Of a stretch of 46,627 nt of DNA, positions 35,142-45,200 are shown piece after piece. The position numbers and the translations under genes were made by a program. The stretch spans positions 43,574 to 90,200 of the forward strand of contig QHUS01000070.1 in assembly GCA_003222035.1 (NCBI GenBank), written 5' to 3'. Position 1 is the first letter of the stretch. Every line of letters starts with the position of its first letter. The notes beneath the pieces are model-generated. The model saw nothing but the letters and a program-made list of their open reading frames with translations. It was not told the DNA's origin and ran no database searches. The DNA comes from Gemmatimonadota bacterium. Its GTDB lineage: Bacteria > Gemmatimonadota > Gemmatimonadetes > Gemmatimonadales > GWC2-71-9.

Positions 35142-36472
35142 CCCTGCCCCTCACCGATTGCGGATTGCGGATTACGGATTGCGGATTGGAGGGACGCGGG
35201 CATCGTCAATCCGCAATCGGTCAACACATCGACAAAGTCATACGACAGGCGCACCGGCACGCCCAGCCGCCCCGCCAGGTCGTCGGCGCGCACGTCGTCG
35301 ATGAAAACCAGGTCGTCGTTCACCGCCTCCGCGGGCAATAGTACGAGATCGAGATCCGCGCGCGCGCGCAGAGCGGCTTCGATCGCCGCCGCCGGGAGCA
35401 GGCCTGCCGTCGTCACGGACGGCCCAAACAGCGTATTCTCGACCAGGACGATCTCGAACCGTCCGCCGGTCGCCGTTCCGAGCTCATGCAGCACCTGCGG
35501 CATGAGCCGCCCCATGGCCGTGCCCGTCACCACCCCAATGCGCTTGCCCGAGAGACCTGGCAGGCCGGCCCCCGCGATGCGCGTTTGGAGAAACCGCACG
35601 GCGCCCACGCCGTTCTCCCGCTGCTCGAAGTCGCCGTACCACTCAGCGGCGGGTAGGGGCTCGCCGGCCTGGAGGTAGAGATCGTCCGCGCCGAAGCACC
35701 AGGGGGCGCCCCGCTCCGCGAGGGCGCGGGTCGCGATGCGATCCACGGCCGCGAGGGCAGCGCAGCACTCGTCGCGGGTCGGCTCCCGCACGAGGTCGCG
35801 CTTCGAGAACTCGGTGAGGGCGACTGGGACCACCGACACAGACAGTACGGCGGGACCCACGGCATACAGGTCGGCGAGGGTGCGCTCCAGCTCCGCCCCG
35901 TCGTTCACTCCCGGGAGCAAGACCACCTGGGTGTGAAATGCGATGCCCCGGTCCGCAAACCAGCGGAGCTGGGGCACGATCTCGGGTGCTTCCGGGTTTC
36001 GCAGCAGCCAGCGCCGAATGGTGGGATTCGTGGCATGCACCGAGACGTAGAGCGGCGATAGCCGGTACTCCACGATGCGCTCCAGGTCCCACGGCTTCAG
36101 GTTCGTGAGCGTCGCGAAGTTGCCGTAGCGAAACGACAGCCGATAGTCGTCGTCCCGGATGTAGAGTGGCGTCCGCAACCCCTCGGGGTTGCCATCCACG
36201 AAGCAGAAGTCGCAATGGTTCGCACAGCGCCGGATCCGCGGGGGCTCGAGGGTCACCCCCATCGGGAACCCCTCGGGGCGCTCGATGTCGTACTCGACTT
36301 CGTCCCCAGTGGGCAAGCGCGCCGCCAGGAGAAACCGGTCCTCCGCGGTGAGGAACTCCCAGTCCAGGAAGTCCTCGAGGCTCCGGCCGTTCACGGCCAG
36401 AAGCTGCGTCCCCGGGACGAGCCCCAACTCGTGACCGATCGAGTCCGGGGCAACCGTTCGAATGCGAAGCAC
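35138..36472 (-). CDS. DUF512 radical SAM protein with PDZ-like N-terminus
   Basis: A 444-residue protein of the YtoQ-unrelated DUF512 family: a PDZ-like N-terminal segment (IGHELGLVPGTQLLAVNG), a radical SAM core with C83-x3-C87-x2-C90 (RRCANHCDFCFVDGNPEGLR), and the DUF512 C-terminal domain. Its substrate is unknown. GTG at 36472 follows AGGGAAG at suitable spacing. A TTG at 36523 would add 17 residues. The final 20 or so residues come from a heptanucleotide repeat and a 15-bp inverted repeat (35153-35221), not from the family domain. Confidence 0.9.
   Translation of the reverse strand: MLRIRTVAPDSIGHELGLVPGTQLLAVNGRSLEDFLDWEFLTAEDRFLLAARLPTGDEVEYDIERPEGFPMGVTLEPPRIRRCANHCDFCFVDGNPEGLRTPLYIRDDDYRLSFRYGNFATLTNLKPWDLERIVEYRLSPLYVSVHATNPTIRRWLLRNPEAPEIVPQLRWFADRGIAFHTQVVLLPGVNDGAELERTLADLYAVGPAVLSVSVVPVALTEFSKRDLVREPTRDECCAALAAVDRIATRALAERGAPWCFGADDLYLQAGEPLPAAEWYGDFEQRENGVGAVRFLQTRIAGAGLPGLSGKRIGVVTGTAMGRLMPQVLHELGTATGGRFEIVLVENTLFGPSVTTAGLLPAAAIEAALRARADLDLVLLPAEAVNDDLVFIDDVRADDLAGRLGVPVRLSYDFVDVLTDCGLTMPASLQSAIRNPQSAIGEGQG
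35153..35221. repeat. CGGATTG tandem repeats inside a 15-bp inverted repeat
   Basis: The arms ACCGATTGCGGATTG (35153-35167) and CAATCCGCAATCGGT (35207-35221) are exactly complementary. The segment between them contains further CGGATT(G/A) units. It overlaps the 3' end of the DUF512 gene, whose last residues (SAIRNPQSAI) it encodes. This looks like a small palindromic element dropped into a gene end. Confidence 0.75.
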
Positions 36473-36559
36473 CGCGCTTCCCTGCCCTTCAAGGACTTTG
36501 TGAACCTGACGTCGCAACCCCAACGGATGATGTAACTTCCGAAGGTGCAGAAATATGCT

Positions 36560-38200
36560 TTATGAAGCGCGGTAACGCCAGCCGGCGATGCCGCGGCCGC
36601 TCGCCTTGAGGTCGAACGCCTGGCTCTGGCGGGGGGAAAGGGCTGGGAGATCCTGCGTGAGGGTCGCGACTATCTGACCTCCCACGTCGAGGAGCTCGAC
36701 CGTTAGGTGGGCAGGCTTCGAGGGCGTGGCTTTCAGGTTGGTCGCAAGCCCCGCAATGCCAGCTCCGGCGCTGTCGGGAATGAAGCTCACCACGGCAATC
36801 TCAACGGCGATACCGGTATCGGCGCGGGCGACGTAGGCCTTTGCCGAGTCGCGCTCACGGCGGAAGTCCCAACCAGCCGCCACGAGTTTCAGGGACGCCC
36901 GGTTCAGCGGATCGAGCGCGGCCAGCCGCTGGGCGGCCGGGAGGAGCGCCGTCGAGTCGTGCAGCTGGTAATAGGCGATGGCGAGCGAGAAGAGCGCTTC
37001 ACGGCGGTAGGGGTTCCGTGCCAAGCCGAGCGCCAGGGCGCGGGCACCGGGCTGGTAGAGGCCCTGCCCCACCAACCGTACGCCGGGGCCGAACAGCGCG
37101 TCGGGATCCAGATTCTTCGCGTGGGCGCCAAGGGAGTCGAACACCGCCGCGGCCTGGTTGCCGTGACCGCTTTGGGCGTACAGCGTTGCGAGCGTCGTCG
37201 CGGCGTCGACGTCCGCCGGAAACGCGGCCACGTATTCGTTGAGCGCGCCGATCGCGGGTGCGAACGCGGCAGTCAGCGCCGTCGAATCGGCGGCGAGCTG
37301 CTGCAGCGCGGCGGCCAGCGCGCTCCGCCCGCGTGCAACCGCCTGGGCCCGCGCGGTCGAGTCGCGCGTGAACAGCTGCTGGTCAGCAGGCGCCAGCTTG
37401 GCGCCGCGTGCCTTACGGGATTGCGACGAACCGACCAGGCGGGCCAGCACGATGGAGTCAGCCGTGATCGCGCGCTGCAGCGAATCGAGGCTTCCCCGGA
37501 CGCGCGCGGCCCGTTGGGCCGCGGGATGGCCCTGGACCTTCCGCACGAGCAGATGCCACGCGTTGCTCAATGCCTCCCGCTTGTCGGACGCGTAGGTCGT
37601 GTCATCCCCGGCGCTGCGACCGGCGAGTCGGTAGTACGCGTACGCGGAATCGTCGTTGCCCCGGCTCGCGTACAGCGCCGCCGCGGTCGCGAACGCCTTC
37701 GGATTATGCGGCTCGAGGCGGGCAGCGGCGTGCAGCAGCGCCAGCGCGGAGTCCAGTTTGCCGTCCTGCGACACGGTCAGCGCGTCGTTCACTAGCCTGC
37801 CCCACAGCTCGTCGCGATAGGTCGCGATGTCCGCGACGCACGCGGGGGCGAGGCTCGCGGCACGGGCGAACGCCGTGTCCGCGGCCGCCGCGTCGCCCGC
37901 CAGGACGGCGTGACGCCCGAGGTAGTACCACGCGGCAGGATTGCCACTCTGGCCATCCTGGACGATCGCGTCAGTCAAAGCCTTCCGGGCTTGGGCGAGT
38001 TGGGTCGCACGCTGGTCGGGCTTCTCGACGGCGGTCTTGAGCGCCTGTATCCCATTGTTAATCTTGGAGTTCGACTGCGTCAGCTGGCACGGTGCCTGGG
38101 GCGGCCCGAAGCTTTCCTGGGCCGCGAGCCCGGCAACTCGGGATGCGCCCATAAGAACGATGGCCAGGGCGAAGGGGGTGAGGCGCGCGACGGCACGCAT
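36560..38200 (-). CDS. Secreted TPR protein with C-terminal beta domain
   Basis: A 546-residue protein with a signal peptide (MRAVARLTPFALAIVLMGASRVAGLAAQ) and TPR-like helical repeats over most of its length (Ala-rich, for example AWYYLGRHAVLAGDAAAADTAFARA and ALFSLAIAYYQLHDS). The last 85 residues form an FxLYD-like beta region (VEIAVVSF...LTVELLDVGG). It is probably a periplasmic scaffold. I do not know a specific function. ATG 38200 is divergent from the patatin gene with a 97-base gap. No operon partner is evident. Confidence 0.75.
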   Translation of the reverse strand: MRAVARLTPFALAIVLMGASRVAGLAAQESFGPPQAPCQLTQSNSKINNGIQALKTAVEKPDQRATQLAQARKALTDAIVQDGQSGNPAAWYYLGRHAVLAGDAAAADTAFARAASLAPACVADIATYRDELWGRLVNDALTVSQDGKLDSALALLHAAARLEPHNPKAFATAAALYASRGNDDSAYAYYRLAGRSAGDDTTYASDKREALSNAWHLLVRKVQGHPAAQRAARVRGSLDSLQRAITADSIVLARLVGSSQSRKARGAKLAPADQQLFTRDSTARAQAVARGRSALAAALQQLAADSTALTAAFAPAIGALNEYVAAFPADVDAATTLATLYAQSGHGNQAAAVFDSLGAHAKNLDPDALFGPGVRLVGQGLYQPGARALALGLARNPYRREALFSLAIAYYQLHDSTALLPAAQRLAALDPLNRASLKLVAAGWDFRRERDSAKAYVARADTGIAVEIAVVSFIPDSAGAGIAGLATNLKATPSKPAHLTVELLDVGGQIVATLTQDLPALSPRQSQAFDLKASGRGIAGWRYRAS

Positions 38201-38297
38201 GGGAGGAGGCTAGAAATGGCGCCCGCGGCAGCCGCTGTCAACTCGGGGCGTTTACCTTGAAGAGACCGACCATGACGTTCACGCGACCCGGCTGCCG

Positions 38298-39236
38298 ATG
38301 ACTCGCGCACTCGCTCTCTCGGGCGGGGGCGCCAAGGGTGCCTTCCAGGTCGGTGCCCTGCGTGCGCTGGCGGCACGGGGCATCAGCTTCGATCTCTTCA
38401 CCGGTGTGTCCGTGGGCGCCCTTAACGCTGCCCTGGCGGCTCGCGGAAAGCTCGATGACCTCGAGGCGTTCTGGAAAACGGCGACGAATGACACCGTATA
38501 CCGGCGCGACACCAGCGTCCTCCCGTGGCTGGTGCGGTTGTTCAGTGCGGAGGCCGCCGACCTGGTGTCGGCGGCCCGCCGCGGGTACATCTACGACTCA
38601 GCGCCGCTCCGCGCGGCCCTGGAGGCGAAAGCAGGCGACCCGCCGCCCCGGAACCTGAGGGTAGGGTTCGTGAACCTGGAGAGCGGCCTGTTCCATCGGG
38701 GCGCAACGGCGGCCGCGGTGCTCGCGAGCGCGTCGATGCCGCTCTACTTCCCCGTCGTGGACGTGCCGGGTGTCGGCCGGGCGTGCGTGGACGGTGGATT
38801 ACGGCATGTCACGCCCCTGTCGCTCGCCTTCGACCTCCTGAAGAAGCGACCTGCGGACCCGAGCGACGAGTTGTGGGCCATCGTGTGCACGCCGCTCAAG
38901 CGTCTTGCCCCGGTCCCGATCGATGGTCGGAATGCGCTCAAGACGCTGACGCGAACGGTGGACCTGATCACCGACCAGATCTTCCGCGAGGACCTGCTCT
39001 ATGCGGCGGATATCAATGCCGCGCTCGCAGCTGGCGGCGCCGGTCCGTTCCGGTCCCCCAAGTACCGTCGCGTTTCGCTCAAGGTGATCGCGCCGCAGGA
39101 CGATCTGGGCGGCACGCTGTCGTTCGACCCCAGGGCAGCGGCCCGGGCCATGGAGCTCGGCGCCGCGGCGGCGGCGAGGCCGCTTGACGGGACCGAGCTG
39201 AGGTCGGCCATCGACCCGATGGATGGGGAGGCGTGA
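38298..39236 (+). CDS. Patatin-like phospholipase
   Basis: A 312-residue serine lipase with the Ser-Asp dyad. It has the oxyanion motif SGGGAKGAFQVGAL, nucleophile Ser38 in GVSVG and Asp165 in the DGG motif (ACVDGGLRH). It should hydrolyse fatty acyl esters of membrane lipids. No signal peptide or beta-barrel is seen, so it acts in the cytoplasm or is exported by another route. It stands alone on the plus strand between two minus-strand genes. Confidence 0.9.
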   Translation: MTRALALSGGGAKGAFQVGALRALAARGISFDLFTGVSVGALNAALAARGKLDDLEAFWKTATNDTVYRRDTSVLPWLVRLFSAEAADLVSAARRGYIYDSAPLRAALEAKAGDPPPRNLRVGFVNLESGLFHRGATAAAVLASASMPLYFPVVDVPGVGRACVDGGLRHVTPLSLAFDLLKKRPADPSDELWAIVCTPLKRLAPVPIDGRNALKTLTRTVDLITDQIFREDLLYAADINAALAAGGAGPFRSPKYRRVSLKVIAPQDDLGGTLSFDPRAAARAMELGAAAAARPLDGTELRSAIDPMDGEA

Positions 39237-39246
39237 TCGGCCGCGC

Positions 39247-40692
39247 TCAACTCCAAACGAACGTGACGACCGCCCCCGCAGCCAGAGTGTAGCGAAACCA
39301 CTTCCCCGCCCAGCGAATCGCGAGTGACTGCGGCGCCGTGCTCGTATTGAGCGCGAGCAACACTTTGGAGCCATCGTCCGCGTTCCGGAAGGCCACGGTC
39401 TCGACGCCAGCGACGCCCGAGGTCGACGCGATCCGGCGGGCGCCGACCCGGGTGAACCGGCTGGCGTGCGCCAAGGCATAGTACTCCACGTTCCGCGTCA
39501 CCGCTCCGGAAGCGGACGCGATCGTCACGACGCCGCGGCAGTCGCCGCAGCCCCCCGTGTGGGGGCCATGGTTTTCGTCCAGGGCGAGGTTCCAGAGAAT
39601 CACGCCTTTGGCCCACCCGCGGGTGGAGCCGATCATGAGCGTCTCAACGAACCACTTCAGATTATCGGCGAAGTTCGGGGCCCATTCCCCGCCCGAGCAC
39701 TCGGTGAAATAGGCGTCCTTCTCGGGGTGGGCGTCATGTACCACGCTCTGGGCCGAGACGTCCCCACCGTAACAGTGCCAGGCAACGCCCGCGATGTAGC
39801 GGGGCGCGACGGAGTCGGCGAGCACCTGGAGCGGAGACTGGTATTGGTCCCAGTTGTGATCCCAGTCCAGGATGATGGTCCTGATACCGCTGCGCACGAA
39901 CAGTGGGCCCAGGTAGCCGCCGACGAACTGCGCGCGGGCCGCCGGCTCGAGGCGCATCCCCGGATAATCCGCCGGCTCGTAGTGCGGCTCGTTCTGCACG
40001 GTGATCGCGTAAATCGGCACGCCCTCCGCAGCGTATGCCTCGATGTAGCGCCGGAAATACTCCGCGAGCGGTCCGTACGCTTCGGGACGGAGGGTTCCCT
40101 GGATCAGGCTGCCCGAGGTCTTCATCCAGCCCGGCGGGCTCCAGGGCGTCGCCATGATCTTGAGCTGGGGGTTGATGGCGAGTGCGCGCTGCACGAGCGG
40201 CAAGACGTAGGCGCGGTTGGAATCGATTGAAAAATGGGTCAGGGCCGAGTCGGTCTGGCCCGCGGGCATGTCATCGTAGCTGTACTGGTGCAGCGAAAAG
40301 TCGGACGCACCCATGGTGAGGCGCGTGAAGCTCAGGCCGATTCCGGGACTGGGCCCGAACAGCTCCTGCAACAGGGCGTCGCGCTGAGCCGCGGACAGAC
40401 GGTTCTGTATCAGCCACGCCGACGCGTCGGTGATGGCGGCGCCGAAGCCCACGATTTCCTGGTACGTGGTCGCTTCGTCGACCACGATCGTGGTCAAGGA
40501 CGCCGGAGGCGTGCCCGTGTCGAAGTGAGCGTCGGTTTCCCGCGACAGAAGCTTCGACGCGGTGCCCGTGGTCAGCCACACCTGGGCGGCGGGCCCGCTC
40601 CCCTGCGGCGGCGGCCCGGGGGACGGCTCCCCGGGCGCCAGGCGCCCGCACGCCACGACGACGCCGAGCGCCCAGGCGGGTGTCCGCCGCAT
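39247..40692 (-). CDS. GH30 glycoside hydrolase, probable lipoprotein
   Basis: A 481-residue family 30 hydrolase (glucosylceramidase/beta-1,6-glucanase type) with an N-terminal lipobox-like stretch (LGVVVAC). The TIM barrel carries the acid/base Glu235 (TVQNEPH) and the nucleophile Glu331 (FTECSGGEW). A C-terminal beta-sandwich follows. ATG 40692 overlaps the SusD stop (TGATG); a TTG one codon upstream is possible. Being fused into the SusC/SusD operon, it should cut the glycan that SusD binds. Candidates are beta-1,6-glucan, beta-glucosyl lipids or beta-xylan; sequence alone does not decide. Confidence 0.9.
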   Translation of the reverse strand: MRRTPAWALGVVVACGRLAPGEPSPGPPPQGSGPAAQVWLTTGTASKLLSRETDAHFDTGTPPASLTTIVVDEATTYQEIVGFGAAITDASAWLIQNRLSAAQRDALLQELFGPSPGIGLSFTRLTMGASDFSLHQYSYDDMPAGQTDSALTHFSIDSNRAYVLPLVQRALAINPQLKIMATPWSPPGWMKTSGSLIQGTLRPEAYGPLAEYFRRYIEAYAAEGVPIYAITVQNEPHYEPADYPGMRLEPAARAQFVGGYLGPLFVRSGIRTIILDWDHNWDQYQSPLQVLADSVAPRYIAGVAWHCYGGDVSAQSVVHDAHPEKDAYFTECSGGEWAPNFADNLKWFVETLMIGSTRGWAKGVILWNLALDENHGPHTGGCGDCRGVVTIASASGAVTRNVEYYALAHASRFTRVGARRIASTSGVAGVETVAFRNADDGSKVLLALNTSTAPQSLAIRWAGKWFRYTLAAGAVVTFVWS

Positions 40693-42194
40693 CAAAACCA
40701 GCCGGGGTTCTGTGTGAGCTTGGGGTTGACGTTCAGCTCCGATTGCGGAAGGGGGAGGAGGTCGCTCGGCACGCCGTGCTGGTCTGTCTCGCCTGGGGAA
40801 ATGGTCGCGAGCTCGGCCGTCTTTGCGCGGATCGCGGCGTCAAGGATGCCCCAGCGCGACAGATCGAACCAGCGCTGTCCCTCGAACACGAATTCGCGGC
40901 GGCGCTCCAGGCGCACGGAGTCGCGAAACGCCGCGGTCGAGAGCCCCGATACGGCTCCGATCCCGGCGCGCGTGCGCACGGCGTTGAGCGCTTGCTCCGC
41001 AGTCATCGCCGCGACCGGAGCTCCTCCTTCGTTCACCGCCTCGGCATACATCAGGAGGACGTCGGCATAGCGGAGGATGATCCAGTCGTTGGCCTGCGCT
41101 ACCCATGCCCGCGTGTGCATGTTCTGAAAGTCGGTCTCATCGAGGTACTTGTTGAAGGCGGGACCGAGCGCGGCCGGTGGATCGGACCACGTGACGGTTT
41201 CTCCGAGTGCGTCGACATACGGCGACGTGATGAAGGTGCCCTTCAACCCGCGCGTGTCGGCGGCGGCGAACAACCCTGCGAGCGACGGCGCCACGGTCAT
41301 GAGTCCGTAGGCATCGCCGCCGGGGAAGCCGGAGGGGAGGCTGAACAGCGTATGCACGCTGCCGGCGCCGGGATCGAGCGTGCCATCGTAGTTGATCTCG
41401 AAGATGCTCTCCGAGTTCGTGACCTTGGTCGCGATCTTGAAGCAGTCCTTCCAGTTGGGAAGCAGCGCATAGCGGCCGGTCGTGATCAGCTGTCCGGATG
41501 TTTGGGCCGCGTTGGCCCAGTCCTGACGGGTCAGGTACACTTTCGCGAGCAACGCCTGGGCGGCCCCGCTCGTTACGCGGCCGACCTCGATGCCGCTGTA
41601 GGACGACGGCAGTCCGGCAGCAGCCTGCTGCAGATCACTCAGGATGAGGGCGTACACGTCCTCCACCGGAGTGCGGGACACGCGGACCCCCTCCAGCGAG
41701 GTCACTTCGTGCTCGAGCAGCGGCACGTCACCGAATGAGCGGACCAGGTTGAAGTAGGCGAGCGCCCGGTGGAACCGTGCCTCGTTGAGCACCCGGTCGC
41801 GTAGCCCAGCATCCATGGCGATCGCGGGCACGCGATCGAGCACCGCGTTGGCGCGGTTGATGATACCGTACGCCCCGCTCCACAGACTGCCCATCGGCCA
41901 CTCGGTGGCGTTGAAGACGTAGTTACTCATGCGATGCCCGTCCGAGCCGAACCGGGGGCCGGCGATGATGTCGTCGGTCGCGATGTCCGAGATGTACCAG
42001 AATCCCAGCCAGTACGACCACTTGGTCGCCTCGTACACGGCGTTGACCGCCGCGACCGCGTCGGACGACGTCTTGTAGAAGTTTTCCGGCGTGATCACAT
42101 CGGAGGGACTCGGGTCGAGGAAGCTCTCGCACGCCGGCGTGAAGACCAGCGCCGCCAGCACGCCGAGCACCAAGACTGGTTTGGTCCGTCGCAT
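40692..42194 (-). CDS. SusD/RagB-like nutrient-binding lipoprotein
   Basis: The outer-membrane lid protein of a SusCD importer. It is a lipoprotein with signal MRRTKPVLVLGVLAALVFTPAC and the acceptor Cys followed by ESFLDPSPSD. Typical SusD features include ITPENFYKTSSDAVAAVNAVYEA, TPR-like helices, and the C-terminal RLERRREFVFEGQRWFDLSRW and LLPLPQSELNVNPKLTQNPGW. Starting at ATG 42194 (GGAG upstream) gives 500 residues; a GTG at 42212 would add six. It follows susC by 18 bases. Confidence 0.93.
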   Translation of the reverse strand: MRRTKPVLVLGVLAALVFTPACESFLDPSPSDVITPENFYKTSSDAVAAVNAVYEATKWSYWLGFWYISDIATDDIIAGPRFGSDGHRMSNYVFNATEWPMGSLWSGAYGIINRANAVLDRVPAIAMDAGLRDRVLNEARFHRALAYFNLVRSFGDVPLLEHEVTSLEGVRVSRTPVEDVYALILSDLQQAAAGLPSSYSGIEVGRVTSGAAQALLAKVYLTRQDWANAAQTSGQLITTGRYALLPNWKDCFKIATKVTNSESIFEINYDGTLDPGAGSVHTLFSLPSGFPGGDAYGLMTVAPSLAGLFAAADTRGLKGTFITSPYVDALGETVTWSDPPAALGPAFNKYLDETDFQNMHTRAWVAQANDWIILRYADVLLMYAEAVNEGGAPVAAMTAEQALNAVRTRAGIGAVSGLSTAAFRDSVRLERRREFVFEGQRWFDLSRWGILDAAIRAKTAELATISPGETDQHGVPSDLLPLPQSELNVNPKLTQNPGWF

Positions 42195-42212
42195 ATGGGG
42201 GCTCCGTTTCAC

Positions 42213-45200
42213 CTAGAAGCCGGCCGTGAGGCCGAACGTGATCTGCCGCACCTGGGGGTACGTCCCGTAATCGATCCCCTGCGCGAGGTTGGTCGTGGCG
42301 TATTCGCTGATTTCGGGATCGTAGCCGGTGTAGTCGGTGACCGTGAAGAAGTTCTGGGCGCTGACGTACAACTGCAGGTGCGTCATGGCCTGCAGGTGAA
42401 TGCTCCGCAGCCAGGTGGCGGGGACGTTGTAGCCGAGGCGGATGTTCTTACCGCGCAGATACGAGCCGTCTTCGACGAACAGGTTGGACTCGGTACTCTC
42501 GAAGGTGTTGCCGATCTTCGGATCTGGAATGCCCGGGCCCCCCGTCGCGACATCCTGGAGTTGGTTCGCCGTTCCTCCGGCCGCGGTGAGCAGGGACCGG
42601 TTGATGTTGTAGATCTTGTTTCCCACGGACCACTGCAGGAACACCGCCAGCTCGAAGTTGTGGAAAGTAAAACGATTGTCGAACCCGCCGGTGTACTTCG
42701 GTTCGGCGTTGCCGATAATCGTCCGATCGGCCGACGTGATCACGCCGTCGCCATCCAGATCCTTGTATACCGGCTGTCCGTTCTGCATCCCCGCGTACAC
42801 CCAACCGTAGAACGAGTTGATCGGCTCTCCCACCTTGAGGACTGTCGGGTTCTGGTGCGCGCCGCCACCCACGTATTGGTCCGCCCCAAGCAGAATCGTG
42901 TCCGGGCCGAGGCTGAGCACCTTGTTTCGGTTCCACGCGATGTTCAATGTGGATTGCCAGCCCAGCGCTCCGGTGAGGTTGACGGTGCTGACGCTCAGCT
43001 CGAACCCGCGATTCTCGAGACTGCCGATGTTCTGGAGCGAGGTCGAGAACCCCGAGGTGGTGGGAACGGGCACGTAATACAGCAGGTCATTGGTCTTCTT
43101 GTGGTAATAGTCGGCCGTGAGGGACACCCGGCTCTGCAGGACCGCCGCGTCGACGCCCACATCGACGCCGTCGGTCGTTTCCCACTTCAGATCCGGGTTC
43201 GCCAGCGAGTCCGGCGCGAAGCCGATCGCCCGACTGCCGCCCAACACGGTCACCGTGCTGCCGAGCAGCGCGAGCGAGCTGTAGTTCCCGATGTCCTGGT
43301 TGCCGGTCCGCCCGTAGCTGGCGCGCAGCTTGAAATCGGTGAACACACCGAGGCGCTTCACGAAGTCCTCTTCCGAAGCGCGCCATGCGAACCCCGCGGC
43401 CGGGAAGAACGCATACCGATGATCCGTGCCGAATTTGGACGAGCCGTCCACCCGCCCCGACAGGGTAAAGAAGTACTTCTCGGCGACGCCCCAGCGCGCC
43501 CGCGCGAAGTACGAGAGCAGCGACGAATGGGGCGCCGGCGTCGACACGCTGACAAACGTCTTCGCTGTCCCCAGACCATTCACGCCAAGGGCGTCGGTGA
43601 GGAACGTCTGTGACGAGCCGGCAATCTGTGCCGTGTTGGTCCGTTGCAGGGTGACGCCACCCACCGCGTCGAGGCTGTGCAGGGTGCCGAACCGATGCTG
43701 GTAGCCGAGCGTGTTCTCGAAGGTCCAACTCAGGGTCTCGGACTCGCCGCGGCTCCCCTGTCCCGCAGTGTTGAGGCCCGGCAGCACCGTCGCGGGCGAG
43801 TAGTAGTCCTGAACCGAGTTGAGGAAGTCCCCTCCTGCGGTACTGTGGAACGTGAGCCCGTCCCGGATGTCGAACTCGGCGAAGACATTGCCGATGACGC
43901 GGGTGTCGCGTTCTTCGTTGGTGAGCAGGTTCGCGGTGGCCACGGGATTCGTGAACGGCCGGCCGGTGAGCGGATTGACCCCCGTGAAGTACTCGCCGCT
44001 CGCCTCGGTCACGGGGAGCGTGGGCGGTGCCGTGAGGGCATCCAGCATCACCGAGGCCGCGCCGCCGTTCGGCAGCACCAGCGCGTGTGAGCGGCTCATG
44101 GCCAGTCGGCTGCCCACGCGGAACCTCCCGCTGACGGTGCGGTCGAGGTTGAGACGGAACGATCCACGATTCAAGTCGGAGCCGATGACCACGCCGTCGT
44201 TTTTCAGCAGGCCCCCGGAGAGGTAGTACCGGGTGCCTCCGTCGCCGCCCGAGACGGAGAGGTCGTAACTGCTCATCGGCGCCGTCCGGAAGACCGCGCC
44301 TTGCCAGTCCGTCCCGCGGCCGAACGTCGCGATTGCGGAGTCCGTGTAGAACGGCGCCTGCCCCGCATTGGCGTAGGCCGTGTTCACCATGTTGGCGAAC
44401 TGCGTCGCATCCATTAGCGGCAGCGAACTGCGGACTTCCTGGATGCCGTAATACGAGCTGAACGACACCGCGTTTTGGCCCGCGCGTCCGTGCTTGGTGG
44501 TAATGAGCACCACGCCGTTCGCGGCGCGTGCGCCGTAAATAGCGCCCGCCGACGCGTCCTTCAGGACTTCGATCGATTCAACGTCGTTCGGGTTCAGTGC
44601 AGAGATCGGATTGAGGCCTCGCATCCCTTCACCGAGGATCGTGCCCGGCACACCAGCTTGGAGATCGGTGGTGACCGGGACGCCGTCGATCACGTACAGC
44701 GGATCGTTGCCGGCCGAGATGGAGTTGCCGCCTCGAATGCGCACCATCGTCCCTGCCCCGGGCTGCCCGCTCGAGGAGACGACCTGGACACCGGCGGCAC
44801 GGCCCAGCAGCGCCTCGTCGACCGACGTGACCGGCGCCGAGGCGACCTGGTCGGCCGTGACCGACGAGACCGCACCGGTCAGCTCGCGACGCTCCGTCGT
44901 CCCGTACCCGATCGCCACCACCTCCTCGAGCTGTGTGGCCTGCGGCGTCAACGCGAAGTCGACCGTGGCCTCCTGGTCCGGAAGCACGGTGACCGGCTTT
45001 GTCACCGGGCGGTACCCGATGCGCACCACCTTGACCGTGTGCTCGCCGACCGGGACGTCGGGGATCCGATACGCGCCGTCTTCCGCGGATCGAGCGCTGA
45101 GGCTCGTGCCCACCACCGAGACGGTCGCGACCGCGATCCCCTGCCCGCTCAGTGAGTCCGTGACCCGGCCGGTTACCGTGCCCCCCTGGAACCCGTCGAG

